Origin: Morchella semilibera
Taxonomy: Eukaryota; Ascomycota; Pezizomycetes; Pezizales; Morchellaceae
NCBI GenBank assembly: GCA_009192285.1
Contig: WBVU01000005.1
Span: 3,118,731 to 3,182,730 of the forward strand
DNA: 64,000 nucleotides
Reading direction: 5' to 3'
Part shown: piece after piece, positions 36,911 to 46,307 of the stretch
Position numbering within the stretch: position 1 is the first letter of the stretch
How the letters are laid out: the number at the start of each line of letters is the position of its first letter
The notes under the pieces: model-generated
Database searches by the model: none
Told to the model about the DNA's origin: nothing
The model's input: the letters and a program-made list of their open reading frames with translations, nothing else
Position numbers and translations under genes: made by a program

Positions 36911-38771
36911 TACATATAGTTATGGGGGTCCTCCCAATTCCCGTTCCCGCCAGTTAGACATTCCATATGGCGGCCTTCGGCGGCTTTGGTGTTGTCGTGC
37001 TTAGTCAATACCCGTCACCCTCAACCAATAAGGTTGCGGGGCGCAAAAGGATGTAATCTAGTACATAGTAGATAGTAGATACGATAATGACATATAAACC
37101 AGAATAAATAATCCTAGGTACTGCAGCTGGCTGACTTCTTGTACTGGCAACATATAACCGCATACCCTCCTACGCTCAGACCATTCAAATTCAACAGCAT
37201 GCACTGTAATTTAATATGCGCTGTTTCCGTGCCTAGAGTTAGTCAAAGTGCCTAGGACTGTTGTCTGGTGCACATATCATTACAATAAGGACACACTATG
37301 CTTCTTTTATTGACATAGAAAACACATCTATAGTCCGGTAGTTGATTAATCAATCAAGTCTCGCGATACTTTCACTTTACAATCTCAAAACATAGTGCCC
37401 CCGTGTCGAGTGATATATCATGATAAAGTCGGCCATGGGGTTCCGTTCTACGGTAGAGTCGAAAGCTATATAATAGAACCAACTTGTATTTCAGCCCCTT
37501 AAATATACGTATCGGTTGCTTGGGCCGGTGTAAGGTTATTATATTATATTGATCGAGGCGGAATACTAATTAAGGCGTACGTACTTGCATCTACATATTT
37601 CGCCAAACGTGACGTGTACATGTAGTCACCTCTACTTTCGACTTAACGAATAATATAATGCATTCATGTACAGCTCCCCCCTCCTTAATAACCTAGACAG
37701 CATGGCTATCCATAAGATGAATCTCCATATATGGTTTATTACTCATGAGAAGTCTATATATTTAGGTACATGTAGGCATACGAAACATGCAATGCATGGG
37801 TACGGTATGTTTGTATATATATACTACATGTATGTACATGTACGTACCCCAACCCAGTAACGAGTATACGTAAGACTAGAAACATGCATGTATATATCGT
37901 ATATATAATATACATCATTTACTGATGTGCAATCGTCACAGAGTTATAAAGCCTTTGACTGGGTCTAAAAGGCTGTATGTAATCTGCTTCTCTCGATCAC
38001 CATCAATACTTGACTCGACCCGGCCCCTTAATACTTGTAAAAAGCGAACAATGTTGACGTCGTCGTTCGATCTAGCAAGTGTAAGCCTTTGAAGAATTAC
38101 TAGAAAGTCAATCTATGTCAGGATGTATACCCGTGTGAAAAAAGCGACACCAAAACCACTAAGGGAGGCTATACAAGATGGTAAATACACTCCAGAAGAG
38201 TGTCTGCTCTCTTTCTCACTTGTCATTTTTTTATTGGGGTTCGGTATAAGCGCGTGCAGGCTAGTTTGCTTAGTCACGGCCCCTATGGACTTACCCCGAA
38301 CGCGTACATGCAAGCACGCGGTACATGCACCTCACAGCGCCGGATCGGACATCGTGAAGCTATAGCTATGAGAGTACACAACGTGGTTTAATTGAGATGG
38401 ATATATCCTTTCCTATGTCTAATCACCCCAAATCGAAGTAAGATACCGTTCGCAAATCGAAGGTCTAGACCACATCAATCAAATACATGTACTCACTGAA
38501 TCCAGAATATCTACTACGATTGCAATTGTAATGTTCGCTCTTTATAATTATTCCCACCGATCATGGCCTTAGCCATTAACGAATAGGGATATTTTCAATT
38601 AATCGTAACGATTATAGTTAGTACAACGTTAAATTACAAAATACATAAAAAAAAAGGCTAGATAAGTACATGTAGCTAGCTACAATTGTACAAGCCTGAT
38701 TATGATATCAGGCTTCATGAATATTATATTATTCAAATGAGGGTATTGGGTGAGATAAAGATACATGTAGA

Positions 38772-39241
38772 TTATGTTTCTTCTTCGACTATAGCACCTA
38801 GCCAGGCCTTGTACCCGGTGCACACGTCCCACTCCTTCTCAAAACACTCGACCCTCTCCTTATGATCAGCAATTTTATCGTATTCGTCGAAATCGTCTTC
38901 ACATAACTTCATAGCGCAATTACTATTTAAATATATTATTAGCTTCAAAGTCATAACAGAGAGATTACAATGGCTATTACAATAATTGGCGACACTGTGT
39001 TAATTTAGCGGGCACCTCAGCTTCGCTGTGTCTCATGTGTGGGTCGAAATTATCAATCATGGCGGAACACTCTTCGGCCTAAGTACCGAAATTAGAATTG
39101 AGTTATCACGGTTATAAGGAGAAGGCTTACACTAAAGGAATTATAAGCTGGAGGTGTACTAGTATAGCTAGCTGAGGGGGCTGCTTGGACAAGTGCGGCC
39201 GCAAGAGCGAGAATGGCGAGGGTGGTCGTAGAGAACTGCAT
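38772..39241 (-). CDS. Small secreted cysteine-containing protein
   Basis: Three exons, 39241-39131, 39078-38996 and 38922-38772, give 114 residues. The signal peptide is clear: MQFSTTTLAILALAAALVQA, cut before or after AP. The mature part has five cysteines (41, 67, 72, 91, 99), is acidic, and contains NCAMKLCEDDFDEYDK and VECFEKEWDVCTGYKAWLG. The first intron (GTAAGC..TTAG) is strong. The second (GTGTCG..AAATAG) was chosen because it joins the two Cys-rich parts in frame, so exon 3 is a little less sure. Length, signal peptide and Cys content fit a candidate effector or surface protein. I recognise no family. Confidence 0.68.
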
Positions 39242-40163
39242 TTTGAGCGAAAAACGATATTAGATTGACGGAGGGACTAGTAGCTCAAGGAATTGACTTG
39301 GTAGGTGATGGAAGAGAATTTCAACCACGAGAAATACTCTGGGTATTTAACCCCTAAGCACGAGAGGCTTAAAAAAAAAAACACGGTCTTAATATAGACA
39401 TCGGCCTGGGTTGGGGTTCAGATACGTGGCAATCACCATCGTGAGTGTCCTGTGGATCGTGAGAAGCCGACCCGCATGAAATTGAGCTTGATTTGTGAAG
39501 TTTAACAACAACAACAAAAAAAAACAAGCTCATGGTCTGATTAAGCTGCTGTCTCGATTCAGTTGCTGTGCCGGGACCGAGACATGTACAGTGCGCGGGA
39601 AGATATATAATGGTCCCGGCCAATTCTAGGATCCTAGGGCACTCTAGCTACAGTAGTTCTATTTATTGTTGTTTTTAGTTGAATTCACAAGTTATTGATC
39701 AATTGATGATCAAGTTTACAAATTTAGTATCATTTCTAGATCTAATGATGCGCAATGCTCAACCAGAGCACAAGGCTAAACCTAATGCAACTGCATGTAA
39801 TTACGCAAGCAAGAGATCTACATTAGATCAAGTCGAGTGTAAATGTCTCAACCCGTCGAAGAGGTCTTTATTACTGGCCAACGACAGACACCAGCTCATG
39901 GTCAGGGCCCAACCACACTAACATAACTTTCTATAGCAAAACTTCGTCCAAGTTAGGTACGGCTCGCCTCCCCTGCCTGGCCTTAAAAGCAACTCCGGCT
40001 CCATGTCTGACATGGAATCGGACGATGATAAAAAAAATCTAATATTAAAAGTAACTAAAAAAATATCCGCGGATGAAAACACAGGCGCTAGGCGTTTTCT
40101 ATGAGTTCTCATAACATCCCTCAGAATAATGTATATATACAAAAAAATTTCGTCTTATCATGA
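39242..40163. other. Intergenic region between two secreted-protein genes
   Basis: The promoter side of the 114-residue secreted protein and the 3' flank of the Arg/Glu-repeat protein. AT-rich; no further gene is supported. Confidence 0.45.
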
Positions 40164-40681
40164 TTATGATGGTTGAACACACGGTCTTTTGTTCTTCCAG
40201 TCGTCATGTGTGCACACATTTGTAGGCTTTCCATCACTATCTCTATTGTTTTGCTCCCTTTCTCTTCGCTCCCTATCCTCCCTCTCCCTTCGCTCTCTAT
40301 CATCTCTTTCCCTTCGCTCACGTTCGGCTCTTTCTCTTCGCTCTCTGAACTCCCTTTCCCTTCGCTGCCTGTCTTGGTCACTTTCCCGCTTTACCAGTGG
40401 AGAGACGCCTTTCTCAGACGCTTTAAACCCCTTTAGCGCGGCTTCAAGACAAGTCTTGTGTTCAGCTAGGATTATCGTGCTGGGCTGTGGCGTAGGATCA
40501 AGCCCGCACGCATTGACTGCATGGTTCCTGGACAGGTGTCAATATTGTGGCTCAGTACCATCCGCCGAAACGGCAAAATGACTAAGAGAATAATTACCAT
40601 CGCTCTATACATCCATTCAAAAAACCTTCCCCGTGATCAGCCATGGGAACATCCTCGCAGTGTTCATTTGATGGCTACAGT

Positions 40682-40712
<31 letters not shown>

Positions 40713-40840
40713 TTAGTATGATGTTCATCAATCTGATATAGAGAGGGCGAGAAGCTTACATCTGAATGTGTAGGGATTGGTACTGCCTGAGCTACTGTAG
40801 TGGCAGCGACAAGACTGAGGATAATGGATCCGAACTTCAT
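40164..40840 (-). CDS. Secreted six-cysteine protein with Arg/Glu octapeptide repeats
   Basis: Three exons, 40840-40760, 40674-40598 and 40527-40164, give 173 residues with all junctions in frame. The signal peptide is MKFGSIILSLVAATTVAQA. Six cysteines lie at 33, 49, 60, 79, 158 and 169. A dibasic site, PLVKR (~residue 100), could be cut by Kex2 in the Golgi. From 106 to 145 there are five copies of an octapeptide of the form RERRERxx (RQRREREF, RERRERAE, RERRERDD, RERRERED, RERREREQ), then a tail containing NVCTHDDWKNKRPCVQPS. The repeat should form a highly charged single helix. The function is unknown; a secreted effector, surface or peptide-precursor protein is possible. Because the exons are short and in three frames, the gene is easy to miss. 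Confidence 0.68.
40251..40370 (-). repeat. 24-bp tandem repeat, five units, coding
   Basis: Five imperfect 24-base units encode the RERRERxx octapeptides of the secreted protein. Units differ mainly at the last two codons and at silent positions, so the coding pattern looks kept while the DNA drifted. Confidence 0.8.
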
Positions 40841-42903
40841 TCTGGATGCCTTCTTGATATAGATCGATGGATATATGATCTATCAGTAATATAATGGGGC
40901 TAGAGTTGACTAAAAAGGTTGAGTCGATTTGTGGGAGAAGCTACGATCGGTAGGATGAAACTGATGGGATTGAGATCGAGCAGGCAAGCAGTGTGGTATT
41001 TAAACAAAAGGAGAATTAATTCCTTTTTGAAAACTACAAGCCAAGCAAAACTGAACGGGATCTACCAGGACATGTCACGGAAAGGAATCTTTGGAGACGG
41101 CATAGGAGCTTTGGGCCTTGCAGCCCGAATTGGTAGATCTAGGGCTGGCCGCGGTGATATTTGGGAAGAAACACGACAAGAGTTGCGCCTGTGCTGTAAT
41201 CTGATACTGGAGGGATGGCCAAAGCATTCTCTGCACACAGTGCCTATTTGGAGTAATCTAGGTAATGTGTGCTTCTAAATCCACTGACATTAGTGGAGAG
41301 CAGTGGGGAGCGTGTTGGAGCATTGCAGAGCCGCCTCTCGCAGGTTCGAGCTGAGAGTAATTTAAGCTCGCGAAGTGCATATCTACCAAATTGTTTCCCA
41401 GTGTTTATGCAAGCCTTGCTTGTAAGTTGTTCCCAGTGTTTTGATTTGTGGAAACCATAGGGTGAGACAACCTCTATCATGTAGATGATTAGCTAACGGT
41501 ATCTACATTAGTAGCATTCCGTATCCCTTCTCGGAACTTTCCTTACACTGATTTGCGTCTGAATAACCGATCGGCATGCAAGTAATTGTTTCACAGATGC
41601 ACCCCCACGTGCACAACATCCCGTTTACTTCGGATTCGCTGCTCTATCATCTACAAATCATGGAGAGGTGACGGGGGACACGCCTAAGGTACGTAGGTAT
41701 GCCGAGACGCACGGAGATCTACGCACGGAGACAGAGACTGCGCGCGACTCAAAACTAGAATTAGCGAGACGCTAATTATGACTGCACAGATCTCTGTGGC
41801 AACTCTGGCTTTGAAGCCTGTCTCGGGTAGTTGCACTGTTCATATCGCGATACCACCACCTCCGTAGGCCTTTCTCCTATCTACCTGTGGTTTAGAGGTC
41901 ATGATCGATATCGCTCGTGGCAGCCAGGCCTAGGCAAAAATAGGTGGATCGGCCAAGGGACATCAGTTTGTCAGTTCCCACTGGTTATAACTGTTCGCTA
42001 AGAACTCACGAACTATGCATTAATTCCGGTGGGAAAAAAACAGGAAACTGAACCGTGAAATTTTAGTTTTAGAGTTGGACTCGAAACTCTAATCGGATTT
42101 TCGTAGGTGGGATCTGTCATAATATAAATGGCCCGTTCCTCTCTCTGTTTTAGACATTCAAACCTCGCACAATTTTAAGTCGGGGTACCAACACCGAAGT
42201 ACCTCCGATAAGTTTCCATAAAGAAGATATTGCGGTCTTATAATTCTGCATATAAACACGTACCTCTTGGTATGTATGTATGTATAACCTACAATCAATA
42301 CGGCCTACCAAAACGGCCCCCATGCGCGCAGGGTGTACTAACTTTATATGAATTGTAAAAAAAGGGGGAAAGAATCATTGTAATATCAATTACTCAAATA
42401 AATCGACCTGATCAGGCCTGCAGGAGCGTTTACCTGATATCGAGCGCGGTCTTTGGCCCGCATTAGTGATCGAAGTTTTCTTCGGCTGGTGTCTTGTTTC
42501 AGCGTTTCTAGGTCAAAGAACACTCAGAGGAACAAGTAAGGACAGGACATGGCGAGGGAAGTAGTTTTTCCAAATATATGAGGGAAAGACCCGAGTGACA
42601 ATCCATGAATTAATACGTGGCGGAAGTAAATTTCCCGCCAGCTTAGATACCCTGTCTTAACGAGTGACAGATTATGATCCACACCCGCACCCGAAGCGGG
42701 GAACGACGTCACGCGACATACCAAATACGGGTAGACGCGTCAACCCCAGCTGGTCAGGTCAAACCCAAGAATTGTTTGAGAATATCAGACAAAAAGTCAC
42801 CACGATTGATTATCACTCGCCACCCCTCTCGACCCCCTCACTCTCCAGGAAGTTCTCTCTCTCTCCCTCTCTCTGCCTTAACAGCAGGAGAATTTTTTAC
42901 AAT
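40841..42903. other. Intergenic region
   Basis: Between the secreted repeat protein and the RRT8-like gene. A B-box-like sequence occurs near 41341 but has no convincing tRNA context. The last ~240 bases are an open frame continuous with the RRT8-like start and are treated as 5' UTR. Confidence 0.4.
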
Positions 42904-44051
42904 ATGCAGACGCATAATCAACCTCGGACAACCCCACCGTTCTGGTCGTCTTTTCAGCCGCCCTCAATAAGCCCTTCAGTGAGAACTCCGCTGCTACAGC
43001 CGGTGCCAGGCGCCGCAGATGAAGTCCCATTCTGGTTGCATAAACTGCCTCGAGCGACGTGGGCGTACCCCCTATACGTGAGTTTCACTAGACAAGTATT
43101 TTTTATTTTTTATTTTAGAAAGGAGAAGCTGAATGGGGCCACTAATTTGATGCTACTCAGGGAATCTACTACCTCCTCACAAACCCTGCACTTCTCCCCC
43201 CACTTCTCTCGCGGATCATACCTCTCCTTATACTCTCCATCTTTGTCCTAACCTTCACTTTCACCTTCCTTTACCTCCCCCAAGTCGCCATCCTCTTATT
43301 CTTCAATGGGCCACTCGCATTTGCTAATGCCGCCATACTCTGTCTTTCCGAGGCCGCCGCCATAATAACATTCGTGGCCGAAAATTTCATGACCGAGGAA
43401 AAGATCGTCGAGACCTTCGATGGCGTTCTGGTAACAGAGGCCGAAAAGCTCCCCATGGGCCTCAGAATGCACATTTATGGGATGCTAGCAGGGTGCCGAG
43501 AGCTACACCTCAGTAGGGAGGGTGGACTTGAGAAATTAGGGAAGCATAGGGAGAGTCCGTATTTGAGGTTCTCGCTAAGGCTTACAATCGAGTTTATCGT
43601 GGAGCTACCGCTGAACCTGATACCGCTGGTGGGGCCGCCGTTATTCATAGTGTTGCAGGGTATGTGGTTGCCTGCCCCTCCTGAAAGGGCTTCGCTAACA
43701 AGGACGCTAGGATATCATCTGGGACCGTTATCACACTACCGTTACATCCAGCTTGCGGGCCTCCCGAAATCGCAGAAACAGAAGTTTATTACCATAAATC
43801 GGTGGCGATATTGGCTATTTGGGCTGGTCCATGTAATGCTCCAAATCACGCCGATACTATCCATCCTGTTTCTGTTTACGTCCGCGGCTGGCGCGGCACT
43901 TTGGGCTATCGAGGACCAGAAGAGATTATGGGCCGGTGCTGACTCTGGCGCTGAAGTGACACGGGAGGGATGGTGGAAGAGGGTTGGGAGAGCGGCCAGG
44001 GGCGGGGGCAGGGTAGCTGCTGGTGGGTTAAGGGATATAACTAACAGCTAG
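42904..44051 (+). CDS. RRT8/EI24-like multi-pass membrane protein
   Basis: Two exons, 42904-43077 and 43161-44051, give 354 residues; the intron joins TWAYPLY to GIYYLLTNP. I chose the ATG at 42904 because upstream residues are low-complexity, although the frame is open back to 42664. Hydrophobic segments lie in LLSRIIPLLILSIFVLTFTF, in GPLAFANAAILCLSEAAAII, around LTIEFIVELPLNLIPLVGPP and in LVHVMLQITPILSILFLFTS. The pattern ELPLNLIPLVGPPLF and the segment LGYHLGPLSHYRYIQ resemble fungal RRT8/LDS proteins of lipid droplets and the outer spore wall, related to EI24. That family link is from recollection of the motif and is moderate. A lipid-droplet or ER location is inferred. Confidence 0.72.
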
Positions 44052-44722
44052 CTGTAGGAACAGTGACTAAGGGTGAATAGGCGGAATTCTTTTTAGGAAC
44101 TATCCTAGGTTATGATAGTAATGGCGGTGGCGATTTGCATTGAGGATACCCCTTTTTCACTTTCTCTTCTTTATTTTCTCCTTTATTTATGTATGTTTAG
44201 TAGGTAGGACATGGCACTGATATCTTTATGTGGAAATGGTTACGAATATTTACGCTATAGCTCTGCCAGTTAATGATATCTTATTGACATCTATGCTCGT
44301 CTGCTACATGTATCTAGCTACTCATCGCCAGTGCAGTTTTGTAATCTTGAGTTTCGCTAACCCGAAACTCCCCGACCCAATCAACTGTACACCTAAATAC
44401 CCAACTAACGCATGTCTATCCCTCGCGCATCTCCAGGTTTAGTTAGTTGGGTAAGAGTGCCGTTGCGCTCCCGGGATCCAGGTTCTCCCAAAAGAGGCTC
44501 GGCTACCTCGTGCGGGTTCATGCCCGGGAATTGGAGTGTCTTTCATTAACGGGTATCTTTATCAGCTTTCCCCACAAAAATTAGCTCTAGAATCAGACCA
44601 TCCCTCCAAAGCAGACAGATAAAGGGGTCTCTCCTATGCCCCATATGCTTGTCTTGCTTATCTTTTAGACAGGAAAGTAAGAAGAAAGGATATTTATAAA
44701 ACCCCAAGGGAAGACAGAGGAA
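44052..44722. other. Intergenic region with tRNA-like relic
   Basis: The 3' flank of the RRT8-like gene, a tRNA-like segment (44431-44536) and the upstream region of a candidate secreted protein. Confidence 0.45.
44431..44536 (+). repeat. tRNA-like segment, decayed tRNA or SINE head
   Basis: CTCCAGG at the start can pair with ATTGGAG at the end (six of seven, with one G-T), and GGTTCATGCCC resembles a B box. GTTAGTTGGGTAAGAG resembles a D arm. The T stem and anticodon arm do not pair well and the whole is ~106 nt, so a functional tRNA is unlikely unless it has an intron. Confidence 0.35.
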
Positions 44723-45058
44723 ATGTGTCAGATAAGTATTACTATAGTTTATGGGCTATATACATTAATTAGTGGGTTAACAGCAAGTAACCTTGCTTAC
44801 TTAGGCGGAAGGTCTAGTACTGCATACGTTCTAGAAACGCCGGAGGTCTCGAACAATGTGATTAGCGAGACATGTATTCGAGGCCTCTGCTCGATTCACT
44901 CGAGGGCATTCCTTACTTCTAGCTTGAGGCCAAGGTACTTGCATAAGGGAAAGTTCAGCCGGATCCTGAGATTTAAAGGTGGTGAATGTTTCAGGAACAA
45001 AAATGGATGCATAGGTGTGAGTGATGATTTGAGTGCATATTATGGAGTGCCGATGTAG
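44723..45058 (+). CDS. Candidate small secreted protein (single exon)
   Basis: 111 residues. The N-terminus MCQISITIVYGLYTLISGLT is hydrophobic and could be a signal peptide cut after AS. The mature part has four cysteines (51, 56, 89, 96) and a basic central stretch (SSLRPRYLHKGKFSRILRFK). TATAAA lies only ~22 nt before the ATG, too close for a normal leader, so either that motif is not a promoter or the true start differs. No family is recognised. The support is the signal-like N-terminus and the local company of other secreted genes; it could still be a chance frame. Confidence 0.38.
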   Translation: MCQISITIVYGLYTLISGLTASNLAYLGGRSSTAYVLETPEVSNNVISETCIRGLCSIHSRAFLTSSLRPRYLHKGKFSRILRFKGGECFRNKNGCIGVSDDLSAYYGVPM

Positions 45059-46307
45059 ATGGTTCCTTGCGGTTTCGCAGTCCTAGCGGAGCAGGTCTCG
45101 ACCCCTCCCTGTGACGAGGTGTGGGTACTTCTGTGTGTCCCTTCTGTGGTACTTCGGGGTTTTCTTGTTACATGGTTCTTTTCCCCGAGAAGGTCGCGGA
45201 AAAGTATATACTGTCCTGAGCTAGGTATGTACGGTACGTATATATGGGTTAAAGATTTGGAGAAAGGCAGGTCAGAGTTAGGCTTTACTACATGTACTTA
45301 TCTAAAACTTTTAGGGCGAGAGTATTCCCGTAGATGCTAGCTGGTCCGGCTGTAAAAAGAGATAAGAAAAAAAACTAGAAGACATAACGAAAGGGCCTGA
45401 AAGGTATGGCGAAAGGAAAGGCCAATTATTTGATGAACCAAGTTGCAAGGGACGTTCTGGCCATATGCAGCAGAATATAATTATAGAGAGGAATTCGAAG
45501 GGGAAATTAACCAAGATATTAGTAGGATAGCCCATTAGTGCTGGAGTCAATGCGCTGGGAGCTGCGGGGCAAATCGGCGTACTTCTCTGTGGAATATTGA
45601 TTTGGAAGGTACATGTAGTGATATGGTTTTTTCCCTCAATGTATAAAAGCTTGATATGATATATCGCCAGCTGGGGGATAATGTATTCGTGCTGAGAAGG
45701 GCAAATCCTTAAATTATCACTACATGTGCTTATATAAAGCAAATTTAAACCTACTTACCGATCCAACCTAACCCACCATCCAACTTCTAGCTGGTAACAC
45801 TCGTACGGGTAACACTCGTACGGGTAAACCTCTAGCGCTACATGATGTACCCAGTCTATTGACACCTAACCTGTGACTGTCATCAGCTCATGGGAGAGCA
45901 GCCAACTGAGGCTAGCTAAGGGGACCTCCTCCCATACTACTAAACAAAACCCTTCCCGACCAGCCCATGACTTCAGGCCGCTGAGATGGCATCGATGGAA
46001 ATACTCTCGGCTTTGACAGTGCTAAAACTAAAGGTTCCTCCACACATATTTTAGTATCACAGACTCAACAGACTAATCGACCCACCGTTTAGGAAAAATG
46101 CCGTGAGCTAGGACTACCCGTTGGGGGAAAGAAGGCAGACCTGATTACGGTACGTATTTACCCTATGCCCAGCCTAAGAGACCCATATCTCAGTAGCCGA
46201 TGGGGTATACTCACATGGGAAAACAAAATTAGCGAATACAAAACAAACTATCAGATAGCAATGGAGCCGCTCGGAGTACACCCGCTGGGCCTAATAAGTC
46301 AGAAGCA
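45059..46307. other. Intergenic region
   Basis: AT-rich. A 15-base direct repeat (GTAACACTCGTACGG twice) lies at 45793-45823. An open frame on the minus strand, 45311-45742, has no ATG at its start and no family resemblance. Confidence 0.4.

Larger units (their letters stand above)
35216..38771. other. Gene-poor AT-rich region with a MITE and tRNA-like relic
   Basis: No gene is supported. It contains the densest group of TACATGTA palindromes, a 24-base perfect palindrome, a tRNA-like segment and a MITE, all listed separately. Frames at 38123-38391 were considered and not accepted. Confidence 0.5.

Noticed and set aside
38038-38391. Possible spliced small gene on the plus strand
   Set aside because: Donor- and acceptor-like sites exist but the pieces do not join into a sensible protein with a start and signal.
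40189-40581. Plus-strand open frame rich in Leu and Ser opposite the repeat gene
   Set aside because: It is the mirror of the 24-bp Arg/Glu repeat on the minus strand, which has a signal peptide and proper splice sites.
41281-41353. tRNA-like sequence with GGTTCGAG
   Set aside because: Only the B box fits; the arms do not pair and no A box is convincing.
45311-45742. 143-codon minus-strand frame
   Set aside because: No ATG at its start, hydrophobic low-complexity composition and no family resemblance.
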